Source of the DNA: Photorhabdus laumondii subsp. laumondii
Lineage (GTDB): Bacteria; Pseudomonadota; Gammaproteobacteria; Enterobacterales; Enterobacteriaceae
Length of the DNA: 64,000 nucleotides
Assembly: GCF_003343245.1 (NCBI RefSeq)
Contig: NZ_CP024901.1
Span: forward strand, 2,046,001-2,110,000
Reading direction: 5' to 3'
Shown: one piece after another, positions 8,218-19,278 of the stretch
Numbering within the stretch: the first letter of the stretch is position 1
Layout: each line of letters begins with the position of its first letter
The notes under the pieces: model-generated
Databases searched by the model: none
What the model was told of the DNA's origin: nothing
What the model saw: the letters and a program-made list of their open reading frames with translations, nothing else
Made by a program: the position numbers and the translations under genes

Positions 8218-10927
8218 TGTCTGCTCCTTTATTAGTGGAACTATTTTCTGACCAAACCAAAATCAGTACTTCATTATCAGCAGCTTCTACACTGTCGCCG
8301 ACTGCTCCTGCGGTTTGGGACGATTTTTTCAACGTTAAGTTGGTGACTCGTTCAACTAAAGGTGACTGCTGAATCGTGGCTAATAATGGGTAGTAATCAA
8401 TGCGATTACCGGTTGTGACGCCGATAGCGCTATCTTCTGCCCACGGCATATATTTTCGACTGAGTTCCTGTTGTAACTGATGACGGCCGTAGTCGGGATT
8501 AATCCCTGTGACAAACACCAGTTGATAGCTGATCAGCACGTCAACGTAGGTCGGGTTGTTGATTTTGAGGGTGGTCCAGGGACTGCTGAGTTGGCTTATC
8601 CAGTCGACCATTTCCGCCAGTCGGGCCGGATTCAGAATCGGGCGTAGCGCATCATCGTTATCTTTGTAGCGACTGTCGGGGATCGCAATCAGTTGTTGTT
8701 CTTTCTGTGCCGGGATTTTAGTTAACTCACTGGCAGAAGGGTATTTAACATCAAATAAGCTGACGAATTGTTCTTTCAATAAAGTGACAATGTTATCCCA
8801 GCTCAGTACCCGGTTACGGTGGGACAACCGGGCAGAAACCCGTGTCAGAAAGGCTTGTTCTGTCTCTTCCGGGCGGCCGTTCCAGGATACCCAAGGCTGA
8901 TTGATACTATCGATAGCAACTAACGCATTGACCGGTTGTGTAATACTGTCGGCGGGTAATCCATTGATAAAGTGGTCAGTTTCAACGAGTTCTGCATTGA
9001 TTAAGGTAGCTGTGGCGGCGTTGTACAGTATGCCTTTAATTTTTGGGTAATCCTGAGATTCAGCCTGATGGGTTATTTCTGCTTTCAGCCAGTATCGTCC
9101 TGTTGGCATCAGAGTTGCCTGATTTGACGCGTCCTGTGGCAGTAGTGTGCGCCAGGTACCTTGGTCAAACAGGTTATGGGTCTGGTCGTCAACTAGCTGA
9201 TCCAATGAACCCCAAGTGTTGCTCTGATTGAGATAAAACCAGGATAAGTTGAGCGCTTTAAAGCCCTCTAACTGCCAATATAGCGATAAAGTTTGTCCCG
9301 GTAACACATTAGTGAAACCCAAATAGAGTGCGTCGTTAGTGAATGAAGGGGGATCTTCGTTTGTGTTTGCCCAACCAAAAGGCGTCAGCGGGTAAACGGT
9401 GAATTGTTCAGGTTTAGCTGTAGTGCTGAATTGAATCTGCAATGCACTGATTTGTGGTGTATAAGGAACATTTTTATCCGTGGGATTTTGCCAGTACTGG
9501 GCGTGCATAAAATCCTGTTCGGCCAATTCTATGCGCACGGATGCAGGCCATTCGTTGGGCGATGGGCTGTCTGTGAGGGGATAATGCATTGCTGGCAAGA
9601 TAAATGTCAGGCTTTGCCCTTGTGGGGCACCTGTTCCATCAAATAATGGCTGAGATTTAGCATCATTAAGAACGTCTCTCTTTTGAGATGTGACTAAGTA
9701 ACCTTGTACTTTGAACACCCCATTACTGGCAGGTTTCGGATTATATTTGTCATACCATGTTGAAAAACTGCTTGTCGGTAAGCCAACCCATTGAGGAGTC
9801 ATCGTCAATGTTGCGTTTTCAGTGCCATACCATTCTGGGGCAACCAGATTAAAACCAGAACCCAGTGATGGTGATTGACCGAAGGGGGAGCTGGTGGTAT
9901 CCGTCTGTTCGATACCACCATCAGAGGCATAGCGCACACTGCGGTTGCCGTTAATATTGATTTCAATCCCGGTAATTTTGGGCAACATGGGTTTCTGAGT
10001 AGTGCCTAGTTTTAATACCGGTATGTCGAATGTCATGCCATCAAGATTATCTGGCGGGCTGATAGGATCATCAGTGGATGATAATTCAAGCTCAATAGTG
10101 TTTTTGTTAGTACGATTAGGATTTACCGACAACGATAACCAGTGATCTCCTGTACTGATTTTAGCGGTGAGATGTTCAGCTTGACCTTCCCAATCGTTTT
10201 CCAGCGTCAATGTGATATGGCGTTCTCCTTCGGGCATAGAAAATAAAGATGATTTAATCAGATAACCGGATAGCACTGCCACATCATTGGCTGTCGGGCT
10301 AAAAAGTTGAATACCATTTTCAGGTAATGCAATGTTATCTGAGAGGCTAAGAGGTATTGTCGATTGCCAGCTATCCTTATCTTTCCGATACCAACGCAGG
10401 TCGGTCAGTTCCCCTTGATTCGCTAGTAAATCTGTTTCTGATGTATATTGTAATGGGTTGCCGACGCTATCCTGCCCGGCATCAAACAGGGTTCCTTTAG
10501 GGATAAGATATTCTGCGTTATCTGTATTTAAGGTAATGCCTAAAGCAACGCTATCCGCTTGGGCTTTTCTGGGGCTTAGTCCCAGTAATTCCCGGTAATA
10601 AAGATCGCGGTGTCGGGCCGGGAAGGTATTTAATAATCGGTTGGATGTTTCTAATAACTTTAAAAAAGCAAAAACAAAAGCTTGATGTGGCGGTAAAAGG
10701 CCATCTGCTTTATTAGCATGTTGGTAAATATCCTCTAATTCTTCAGGAGTATTTTCCTGAATAAAGTAAAAACTATCCCAGAATTGATTTTTATCTTGAT
10801 CGAAAGGGATTTTTTCAGCATAAGCTTTAAGCCAGTTTAAAATATCCAGTGTACTTCTTTCATCAAGTTTAAATACAGTATCTGGCACAATAGCAGAGAG
10901 TTTATTATCTAACTCGGCTTGTCCCAT
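8210..10927 (-). CDS. pvc11: PVC baseplate J-like protein (Pvc11)
   Basis: A 905-aa baseplate protein at the pvc11 position. The C-terminal third resembles baseplate J/gp6 proteins: FLTRVSARLSHRNRVLSWDN at about 690, then the VDVLISYQLVFVTG strand region. The N-terminus is helical (PPHQAFVFAFLKLLETSN). It forms the inner baseplate with Pvc12 (family knowledge). Its stop overlaps the GTG of pvc12. The ATG is preceded by AGGTGGAATAAAT. The 43-bp gap to pvc10 is short enough for one transcript. Confidence 0.88.
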   Translation of the reverse strand: MGQAELDNKLSAIVPDTVFKLDERSTLDILNWLKAYAEKIPFDQDKNQFWDSFYFIQENTPEELEDIYQHANKADGLLPPHQAFVFAFLKLLETSNRLLNTFPARHRDLYYRELLGLSPRKAQADSVALGITLNTDNAEYLIPKGTLFDAGQDSVGNPLQYTSETDLLANQGELTDLRWYRKDKDSWQSTIPLSLSDNIALPENGIQLFSPTANDVAVLSGYLIKSSLFSMPEGERHITLTLENDWEGQAEHLTAKISTGDHWLSLSVNPNRTNKNTIELELSSTDDPISPPDNLDGMTFDIPVLKLGTTQKPMLPKITGIEININGNRSVRYASDGGIEQTDTTSSPFGQSPSLGSGFNLVAPEWYGTENATLTMTPQWVGLPTSSFSTWYDKYNPKPASNGVFKVQGYLVTSQKRDVLNDAKSQPLFDGTGAPQGQSLTFILPAMHYPLTDSPSPNEWPASVRIELAEQDFMHAQYWQNPTDKNVPYTPQISALQIQFSTTAKPEQFTVYPLTPFGWANTNEDPPSFTNDALYLGFTNVLPGQTLSLYWQLEGFKALNLSWFYLNQSNTWGSLDQLVDDQTHNLFDQGTWRTLLPQDASNQATLMPTGRYWLKAEITHQAESQDYPKIKGILYNAATATLINAELVETDHFINGLPADSITQPVNALVAIDSINQPWVSWNGRPEETEQAFLTRVSARLSHRNRVLSWDNIVTLLKEQFVSLFDVKYPSASELTKIPAQKEQQLIAIPDSRYKDNDDALRPILNPARLAEMVDWISQLSSPWTTLKINNPTYVDVLISYQLVFVTGINPDYGRHQLQQELSRKYMPWAEDSAIGVTTGNRIDYYPLLATIQQSPLVERVTNLTLKKSSQTAGAVGDSVEAADNEVLILVWSENSSTNKGADSE

Positions 10928-10970
10928 ATTTATTCCACCTGTTATTTAAAAATAGGGTTGAAGAGGTTAT

Positions 10971-11387
10971 TTACCCGGCACTGACCGCATATTGGCTGGC
11001 AATAAAGCGGCCTTTGCCCATACTCGGCGTTGTCACATCTGGGCCAGTTGACGGATTATTAGCAGGTTGGGTCGGGGTAAAACGGGCGATAAATTGTTGC
11101 CCGACAACAATTGCCGTGGCGGGAGTACGACAAAAGTTTACCTGCTGGTTCGCGTCTAACTGGGCAATGGTGACTATGCCCATGCCAGGTATCGGATGGC
11201 TAGGGGTAATATATTGCGCTTGAAGCTGTACTTTTTTTTCGTCACCCACAATAACGATTTTTTTGCCTTGGATTTTGGCGTGTCCGCTGCCTCGAATGGT
11301 CGCAGGTCCCAGAATTGTGACTTGCCGGTTGCCAAACAATGGTTCGAATAGCAGGTTGTCGCCATCAATCACCAGTTGTTTACTCAT
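10971..11387 (-). CDS. pvc10: PVC PAAR-like spike tip (Pvc10)
   Basis: A 138-aa protein at the tip-protein position between gp25-like pvc9 and baseplate pvc11. It is beta-rich with repeated Gly-Ile/Val turns (ATIRGSGHAKIQGKK) and a Pro/Thr-rich linker (PTQPANNPSTGPD). Afp10/Pvc10 proteins sharpen the VgrG-like spike (family knowledge). The ATG overlaps the pvc9 stop by 4 bp (ATGA), which indicates coupled translation. I see no canonical PAAR motif, so the call rests mostly on position and size. Confidence 0.8.
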   Translation of the reverse strand: MSKQLVIDGDNLLFEPLFGNRQVTILGPATIRGSGHAKIQGKKIVIVGDEKKVQLQAQYITPSHPIPGMGIVTIAQLDANQQVNFCRTPATAIVVGQQFIARFTPTQPANNPSTGPDVTTPSMGKGRFIASQYAVSAG

Positions 11388-12103
11388 AAGCTCACCTGTA
11401 CCCGGCCTTCATTAACCTCAAGGACGCCTTCAATCTGTTGGTTGATGTCGCTGCCTCTCAACGCATAGGTAACCTGAACATGTAGAGTGCTGGGCAAGTT
11501 TGTTCTCTGGTTCACTTGAATCGAGGTAATTTCTGCGCGTGGTTCATAGCGTAATACCCGTTCTTCAATATGGGTTTGAATGTCTGTCATCAATTCATCA
11601 CTGATATTGGCAAACAGGTAATCATTCAGACCACAGCCGTAGTCTTCACGCATAATTCGTTCACCGGGTTCCGTCAGAAAAAGAATATTTATACTCTGGA
11701 GAACATTTTGGGTGCCTTCTGCTATTGCTATGCCAGTCCGAGAGTTGTCTTTTATAGAAAACTGTGGCGGATCATCTTGGCTAACACGAAGGACACCTTG
11801 AATTTTTTGGCTGATTTCGCTGTCTCCTAAGGTATAGGTAACCAATATATTCAGGGGATTAGGTAAATTTGTTTGCTTACTTACCTGAGTAGATGTGATT
11901 TTTGCGTGGAAGTCGTAGCACATTACACTCTCTTTTATACAAGCTTGGATTTTCACTATCTGTTCAGCTTCGATTTTTTTTTCACTCAGATATTTATTCA
12001 GATCACTACTATAATCTTCATAAGGAATACGTTCACCTATAAAAAACTGTGGCGGAAATGCCCAGCCCCGACCATAAATATCGGCTAATATTTTGTTTGT
12101 CAT
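11384..12103 (-). CDS. pvc9: PVC gp25-like baseplate wedge (Pvc9) with internal duplication
   Basis: A 239-aa protein where gp25-like wedge proteins are usually near 140 aa. Residues about 112-231 form a gp25/lysozyme-fold wedge domain including the conserved LFLTEPGERIMREDYG block. Residues about 10-107 repeat it: GRGWAFPPQF, then directly GERIPYEDY, then a stretch parallel to the second copy (TNLPNPLNILVTY versus TNLPSTLHVQVTY). The first copy lacks the roughly 26 residues between PPQF and GERI, and its EDYG is changed to EDYS. It appears to be an internal tandem duplication followed by decay of copy 1. It overlaps pvc10 by 4 bp. Confidence 0.9.
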   Translation of the reverse strand: MTNKILADIYGRGWAFPPQFFIGERIPYEDYSSDLNKYLSEKKIEAEQIVKIQACIKESVMCYDFHAKITSTQVSKQTNLPNPLNILVTYTLGDSEISQKIQGVLRVSQDDPPQFSIKDNSRTGIAIAEGTQNVLQSINILFLTEPGERIMREDYGCGLNDYLFANISDELMTDIQTHIEERVLRYEPRAEITSIQVNQRTNLPSTLHVQVTYALRGSDINQQIEGVLEVNEGRVQVSL

Positions 12104-12115
12104 TTCATTGCCTTA

Positions 12116-13713
12116 TTATTGTGTTAAGTTAATCTTTGCTCCTTTAATATCTACCCCCGATTTTCCTGAGGCGGACAGGGATTTTTCGGCCTGTATTTTA
12201 ATTTCCTGAGCATTGGTGATGAGGTTGTTAGCTGAATTAAGCGTGATATCTTTATCTTGTTGCAGAGATAACGTGTTTTTTCCGCTATTGAGCGCGACAG
12301 TTTTATCTTGATTATTGAACACTAAGGCCTGTTGATGATCTCCTTGTTTGATGACTAAGGTTTTCATTGGGTTTTTTTCACTGGGTTCTACCGGAGCTTT
12401 ATTTTTCGGGTTGTGCATGGAACCTAATATCACCGGGAAGCGCGGATCGCATTCGAAGAAACCGATAATCACCTCATCTCCTGGTTCAGGGTAGAAGCAA
12501 AATCCGCTTTCATGGCTGGCATAAGGCTTACCCAGGCGGGCAAAAAGTACACTGTTGGTTAAGTTTAACGCCGGTATCTTGACCGGAATACGTCCCAGTG
12601 ACTGGCTGTCTGGTTGGTATTTTTCAACAATACCAACATGCAACTCTTTAACCGGAGGAACTGCCTGTTCTGCATCTGGCGGCATACCTAAGGTTAACCG
12701 GGTACGCCAGCCTTGACGCTGATTAATTATCTGGCTCACGCCGGTGATAATCCCTTGACCATCCATCCCCTGACCAAAGCCATTCAGCGCGAGGACATCA
12801 CCCGGCTGATAGCAGCTATCACCTTCGACTTCAAAACTACCGGAGACGTTATCACTTCGCAGGTTATCCATAATGCCTTGAGCAAGATATTTAGCTTGCT
12901 CATTATCCAGTGGATAGTTAAAAACCCATTGCCAGTCTTTATTGGTCAGTGTAGTTATGCTGTCTACCGCTAGTTTATTACTGCCAAGCCCACTATTCTT
13001 CACCTGAATTGTCTGAGACAGTTTTTGTTGGGTAATGTCCCAGGACTGTACACTGACCGTTTTGGGGCTGCGCTGGTTATCCCATTGCAAGTTTGCTTCA
13101 AACAGTACAATGTCCTGATCGTTGGTGCTCTGATGGATCGTATGTACAGTTGATTGATTCAGCGCTTTAGGTGTTATCAGTGTAACGACTTCATTGCCGG
13201 GCAGCAGCCAGGTATTAGTGGCGATAAGTCGGCTTTTTAAGAATGTCCAGTCATTACAGCGAAATTGCACCATTTGCTCATGCACGGTTTTGAGCTGAGG
13301 GGCCTGTTTTATCGTCGTTTGTATACCGGCCTGACTGAATAGCTTCTTGATAATCGCTTCATCACTTTGTTTGCTGAATAGCTGTGAGTGGAGGCCATCT
13401 GTTAATTTTTGCAATGGATGTTTTGCCGTCAAGGTCATCAGGCTATCCTGGCCTTTGAACTTAAGTGCTTGCCGAACAATGATCCCTTTAAACAATATGG
13501 TTTTTTGGATCTGTACAATAAGTTCATTATTGGGGCGGCAGTTTGCCAGTTCAGCCTGTGCTTTGGCATCAAAAATATAGTTAGCATCGCCGGCGATACC
13601 CAGAGTGATGTTAACCGAGGGAATACCATTGATGTAGTGGTTTACTGTCAGGTTGATAGCCGTAAATTGATTGAGGGTTTTGCCGCTTATCTTGATGGTT
13701 ATCTCAGGTATTT

Positions 13714-13717
<4 letters not shown>
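12116..13717 (-). CDS. pvc8: PVC VgrG-like spike protein (Pvc8)
   Basis: A 533-aa central spike related to phage gp27/gp5 and T6SS VgrG. The N-terminal two thirds carry the hub-like fold (QMVQFRCNDWTFLKSRL, typical of VgrG/gpD). An OB-fold module sits around residues 370-440 (LGRIPVKIPAL...PEPGDEVIIGF). The C-terminus is a short beta-helix needle with repeated charged and Asn turns, ending KGAKINLTQ. In PVC particles this trimer sits below the baseplate hub and is expected to carry the Pvc10 tip (family knowledge). The ATG overlaps the pvc7 stop by 4 bp. Confidence 0.92.
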
Positions 13718-15018
<1,301 letters not shown>

Positions 15019-15031
15019 ATTTTGCCCCTGT

Positions 15032-16210
15032 TTAGCTAGGTATGGTACCGGTACGAGTATCAAATGTCAGATTCAGCTCAATGAATTCCGCCGGAATTAA
15101 CACGGCCAGTCTGATCTTGATGATCATCTTTCCGGCCCGCAGATCCGCTTCTCTCATTGATTCGTCAACGCCCAGTAATACTTCAAATGCTTGATCTTCT
15201 TGGGTGCCCCGTAGCCCACCCTTTAGCCATAACTGACGTAGCCAGTTGTGGGCTTGACCTTTGAATTTCATCCAGGTGATAGCGTTGTTGGGTTCAAAGA
15301 CGAAGGCTCGGCCAAGTTGAGTCATATAAGCTTCGATATAGGAAACCAGACGGCGGGTCTGAATATAACTCCAGGGGGAGTCGTGGGTATTTTCCAACGT
15401 TCGGCATCCCCAGATCCTGATGCCTTTGCCGGGAAAGCTGCGGACCAGATTCAGTGAGGTGCCATCCGGGTTAAACAGGGCATTCGCTTCGATATAAGCG
15501 CGTACCGGGCTGATCACTTTGCTTAACGCGATGTTGGCCGGTGCGGTCCAGACGCCTTGTTGGTTATCGTTACGCTGGATGACGGCAGCCACTGCGGCGG
15601 TTGGTGAAAGCACGATAGGGTTTTGTGTATTATCCTGATAGGCACTTTTTAGCAGCGGCCAGTATACGACGCCCCATTGTCGATCAGCGGAAGAAAACTG
15701 TTGTAAACACTTAGCGGCTAATGTGGGATCGTCTGGGGCATCCAATAACCCCATGATACCGCGCCGGCTCTTGCAAAGATTGAGCACCGATTGCCAAAGT
15801 TGTAACCAGAGATCGCGTTGAGTATCGGAGATTTCTGTCTGATCAAAGCGGATAACATCTGGGGTGATAATCAGGGTAATGTCGTTCTCTGCGGCAATCG
15901 TTTGTGCCAGCCACGCTTGTTGCAGCGCAGTGATTAATGACGAAAAATCGCTTAATTGTTGCTCCGTACCCAGTGACAGCACATAAGCTTGCTGACCGCC
16001 GTTTTCAAAGAAATGGCGCACGGAATAGTACATTAATCCTGACTCAGGAAATGACCGGGCGAAATCGGCCAGGCTGTGGAGCTTGATAGCGGTTTTATCG
16101 ACCGGCGATGAGGTATAACCGATAAAAACCGGTATACCGATAAACGAGTCATTTTGCTTTGGGAATATCAGATTTTCTGTGATGGTGACGCTCGGCTGTG
16201 TTATCTCCAT
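15032..16210 (-). CDS. pvc4: PVC sheath protein (Pvc4)
   Basis: A 392-aa contractile sheath paralogue. The ATG at 16210 has GGAG six bases upstream; the in-frame ATG at 16216 directly abuts that site and is less likely. The C-terminal sheath domain is clear: GKGIRIWGCRTLE, then the tube-contact helix (AFVFEPNNAITW), then MIIKIRLAVLIPAEFIELNLTF. The N-terminus lacks the TYPGVYIEE start seen in Pvc2 and Pvc3. In Afp, the Pvc4 equivalent is the sheath ring closest to the baseplate (family knowledge). Confidence 0.92.
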   Translation of the reverse strand: MEITQPSVTITENLIFPKQNDSFIGIPVFIGYTSSPVDKTAIKLHSLADFARSFPESGLMYYSVRHFFENGGQQAYVLSLGTEQQLSDFSSLITALQQAWLAQTIAAENDITLIITPDVIRFDQTEISDTQRDLWLQLWQSVLNLCKSRRGIMGLLDAPDDPTLAAKCLQQFSSADRQWGVVYWPLLKSAYQDNTQNPIVLSPTAAVAAVIQRNDNQQGVWTAPANIALSKVISPVRAYIEANALFNPDGTSLNLVRSFPGKGIRIWGCRTLENTHDSPWSYIQTRRLVSYIEAYMTQLGRAFVFEPNNAITWMKFKGQAHNWLRQLWLKGGLRGTQEDQAFEVLLGVDESMREADLRAGKMIIKIRLAVLIPAEFIELNLTFDTRTGTIPS

Positions 16211-16264
16211 TATCATCTCCTTAACGACTGAATAGACGCGGTGTTTAACCGCGCCTCAGTACGA

Positions 16265-17656
16265 TTACTGTGCTACCTGTTGTGAAAACTGAAGGATAAT
16301 AAATTCAGCTGGACGTACCGCGGCCATGCCCACTTTGACAATCATTTTCCCTTGTTTAATGTCGTCGTCAGACATGGTGACATCTTTACCTATCTGAACG
16401 AAGTAGGCTTCTTGAGGTTTATTTCCCGCTAATGCCCCTTGTTGCCATAAGGAATAAAGATAGTTGTCAATGGCTGACTTCACGCGTTCCCAGGTGGGTT
16501 GGCTATTGGGTTCAAAGACAACGGATTGCATGGCCTGCTTGATATCCCGTTCTGCCGCATTAAAGAGACGCCTAACGGGAATGTAACGCCAGTTGTCATC
16601 GTTTTGCAGAGTACGAGCGCCCCATACGACAAAACCTTTGTGGCTGAAATAGCGAATAGCGTTGATGCCTTTGGAATTCATCTCTCCTTGTTCATCATCA
16701 GTAAGCCGTTCGGCCACATCACTGATCCCACTCAGTACAACATTAGCTGGCGCTTTCCAGACGCCACGGCTGGCATCAGTGGCACAATATATGCCAGCCA
16801 TGACAGCACTGACAGGAATGATGTTGCCGTTGGCGGCTATTTCGTCCTGTATTGCTTGAACCGCTTGTTGGTAGACAGTTGGGTTTTTCTCTTTGAGTTG
16901 CGCCAGGTTTTTGACTTCATCGGATTTTGTTTTTGCATCTTCATAACCTGATACTGCTATCTGGCTATCTTCTGCTTGGATAAGTTGTGAGACTTTAACT
17001 GCCGGATAATACGTCGCAGTTTGTGATGCTACTTCAGTAATGAGTGCAGTGTTTTTATCCTGGTTGTCAGCGATAAGGAAATAGCCGGCATTTAATAATG
17101 AAGATGTCAGACTGTTATATATTTTGCTCTGGTAACCAGAATCCCATTCAGGGCAGACGATCAAGGTAATTTCTAAAGCCTGCTTAATTAACTCAGGGAT
17201 TGAGTCCAGAAATCCCTGAGTTAACCTATCTAGTTGTGGCAGGATATAACAAGGCCCGCCACCATTTTGGAAATAAAGTTTTAGGGCATCACTACTGGTC
17301 GTGTAGTTAACTATTACCTTGTAAGTGTAAGTGGGATCTTTATTGTCTGCATCAACAGAGATACCAGGAGTAGCAACAACTGCTGTATCACCTTTAACGT
17401 TCTCTAAAAGAGTTGGGGCAGGCATTGAAGCCCGTTTTGTTGATTTAATTGTGATTGGTGCAATACAACCCGCATTGAACAGATTAGTAAAATCCAGCCA
17501 GCTATTAACGCGTGTTACTTGTGATTTTAGGTTGGTGTTTTTTGGCGAAAACAAGCCAATAAAAACGGGTATTGCCGTGTTCCCCTGATTAACAGAAAGG
17601 TTTAATGACGCATCTTCTTCAATATAGACACCAGGATAAGTTGGTATTGTTGGCAT
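16265..17656 (-). CDS. pvc3: PVC sheath protein with insertion domain (Pvc3)
   Basis: A 463-aa sheath protein. It begins MPTIPTYPGVYIEEDASL, like Pvc2, and ends with the same C-terminal pattern (GFVVWGARTLQNDDNWRYIP, VRPAEFIILQFSQ). It is about 109 aa longer than Pvc2; the extra sequence lies between the two conserved ends, mainly about residues 65-115 and 215-270. Such insertions form surface domains on the sheath (family knowledge). GGAGG lies just before the ATG, 11 bp after pvc2. Confidence 0.93.
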   Translation of the reverse strand: MPTIPTYPGVYIEEDASLNLSVNQGNTAIPVFIGLFSPKNTNLKSQVTRVNSWLDFTNLFNAGCIAPITIKSTKRASMPAPTLLENVKGDTAVVATPGISVDADNKDPTYTYKVIVNYTTSSDALKLYFQNGGGPCYILPQLDRLTQGFLDSIPELIKQALEITLIVCPEWDSGYQSKIYNSLTSSLLNAGYFLIADNQDKNTALITEVASQTATYYPAVKVSQLIQAEDSQIAVSGYEDAKTKSDEVKNLAQLKEKNPTVYQQAVQAIQDEIAANGNIIPVSAVMAGIYCATDASRGVWKAPANVVLSGISDVAERLTDDEQGEMNSKGINAIRYFSHKGFVVWGARTLQNDDNWRYIPVRRLFNAAERDIKQAMQSVVFEPNSQPTWERVKSAIDNYLYSLWQQGALAGNKPQEAYFVQIGKDVTMSDDDIKQGKMIVKVGMAAVRPAEFIILQFSQQVAQ

Positions 17657-17667
17657 GTTGCCTCCAA

Positions 17668-18732
17668 TTATTGAGCGGTGTTCTGTGTAAACTGCAAGAT
17701 AATGAACTCTGCTGGACGAACCGCTGCCATACCGATTTTGATGATCATTTTTCCCTGTTTGATATCGTCATCGGTCATGGTGATATCTTTGCCAATTTGA
17801 ACAAAGTAAGCGTCATCTGGTTTATTTCCCGCTAAACCACCTTGCTGCCACAAACTATACAGATAGTTATTGACGGCACTGCGTACCCGTTCCCAAGTTG
17901 GTTGGCTGTTGGGTTCAAACACCGCGAAGCTCATGGCGTTTTTAATGTCCCGTTCCGCGCTGTTAAACAGGCGTCGAACAGGGATATAACGCCAGTTATC
18001 GTTGTCCTCAAGAGTACGAGCGCCCCATACCAGTGTGCCGCTCTTAGGAAAGGTGCGGATCATATTTAGTGCTTTACCTTGGTTGTATTGTGCTTGCAGG
18101 TCATCGGTTACCGGATATTTAGGTTGTAATCCCCCTTGAATAGGGACATTAGCCGGTGCTTTCCACACGCCACGGGTGCTATCGACAGAGCAATAGACAC
18201 CAGCAATAGCAGCACTTGGGGGAATATCGATAGTAGTAGTCCAATCGGCGGTTAACCAGGGGTAGTAAACGGCAGCAAAAGGATTTGGGTCATAATCGCT
18301 GTTGGATGTGCCATCGGATTTTAACTCTGTGGTAGGACCATCAAAAATAGCAAATAAACCTTTGCCCGGTTTGCAAAGTGTACTTACAGCAGTAGTAATA
18401 TTCTCTCCGGCAGCAACCAGCAATGTGACATCATCCAGCTTTGGAACTTGTTTTTCTAAATCTGTGGTTTGGACCAGATAGCAATATCCACCACCGTTAA
18501 TAAAATAAGCGCGCAGTGAGATATCAAGTGTATTGGCAGGATCAAATTGTTCATTTTTTAGTGTCAGATATTCCAGCCAGTTACTAATGCGAATATAGGG
18601 TTTACCTGATATTAATGGATTGTCACCTGCGACAGCAAAAACAGGCACTGCTGTTGCACTGGAACTAACGGAGAGTGACAGCGAAGCGTCTTCTTCAATA
18701 TAAACACCGGGGTAGGTTGTTATTGTGGTCAT
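17668..18732 (-). CDS. pvc2: PVC main sheath protein (Pvc2)
   Basis: A 354-aa sheath protein, the shortest of the three paralogues and probably the main contractile subunit, as in Afp/PVC particles. It begins with the YPGVYIEEDASL sheath signature. The middle contains AAIAGVYCSVDSTRGVWKAPANVP, split here by the conserved GVWKAPAN motif. The C-terminus has LVWGARTLEDNDNWRYIPVR and ends VRPAEFIILQFTQ. It lies 14 bp after the tube gene. The Pvc2 and Pvc3 genes are similar enough to recombine. Confidence 0.95.
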   Translation of the reverse strand: MTTITTYPGVYIEEDASLSLSVSSSATAVPVFAVAGDNPLISGKPYIRISNWLEYLTLKNEQFDPANTLDISLRAYFINGGGYCYLVQTTDLEKQVPKLDDVTLLVAAGENITTAVSTLCKPGKGLFAIFDGPTTELKSDGTSNSDYDPNPFAAVYYPWLTADWTTTIDIPPSAAIAGVYCSVDSTRGVWKAPANVPIQGGLQPKYPVTDDLQAQYNQGKALNMIRTFPKSGTLVWGARTLEDNDNWRYIPVRRLFNSAERDIKNAMSFAVFEPNSQPTWERVRSAVNNYLYSLWQQGGLAGNKPDDAYFVQIGKDITMTDDDIKQGKMIIKIGMAAVRPAEFIILQFTQNTAQ

Positions 18733-18746
18733 AAAATCTCTCCTTA

Positions 18747-19196
18747 TTAAGCTGCTTGAATGGTTACACGATCTGCTGTCAGTGCTATTTCCTGAACAGC
18801 GATTTCATTGCTGGTGGCATCAAAAGAGGGGGAGGTGAATGACGTTGGGAATGCATTCGCCACGTTCCAGGTCATTAAGATTTCGGTGCCAGCTTCATTG
18901 GTCAGGCTAATTGCAATATCTTTCTTCTCAACTTGATTAAGTTGAATAGAATTAATCCAGTCAAACAGTTTGGTGTCGCCAGGGAAGACCCCCTTACGCA
19001 GGGTAATATTGATCGATTGACGTTGGCCCGGCATTTTATAGTAATTACCGATGCCATCTTTATATTCGATGACATCATAATGAACATCAAGCCCGGAAAC
19101 GTTGTTAAATGGGATTTGTTCGTCACCGACTGAAACAACAAACCGATAAGTAGGAATGGGATATTCAACAGCGATTTGTTCTGGAGTTATAGCCAT
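18747..19196 (-). CDS. pvc1: PVC inner tube protein (Pvc1), first gene of the operon
   Basis: A 149-aa Hcp/gp19-like tube protein. The pattern PTYRFVVSVGDEQIPFNNVSG, the KDGIGNYYKMPGQRQ loop and the C-terminal EIAVQEIALTADRVTI are typical of the main tube subunit of Afp/PVC. The ATG is preceded by AAGGAAG. It is the promoter-proximal gene and should be the most abundant product together with Pvc2. The leader upstream carries an ops-like site. Confidence 0.95.
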   Translation of the reverse strand: MAITPEQIAVEYPIPTYRFVVSVGDEQIPFNNVSGLDVHYDVIEYKDGIGNYYKMPGQRQSINITLRKGVFPGDTKLFDWINSIQLNQVEKKDIAISLTNEAGTEILMTWNVANAFPTSFTSPSFDATSNEIAVQEIALTADRVTIQAA

Positions 19197-19278
19197 GATT
19201 CTTCCTTTATTAGTTATTGATGTTTAAAATCTAAGAAAAGCTCTATCGTTTTTTTACTAGCATTGAAAATATGGGTAT

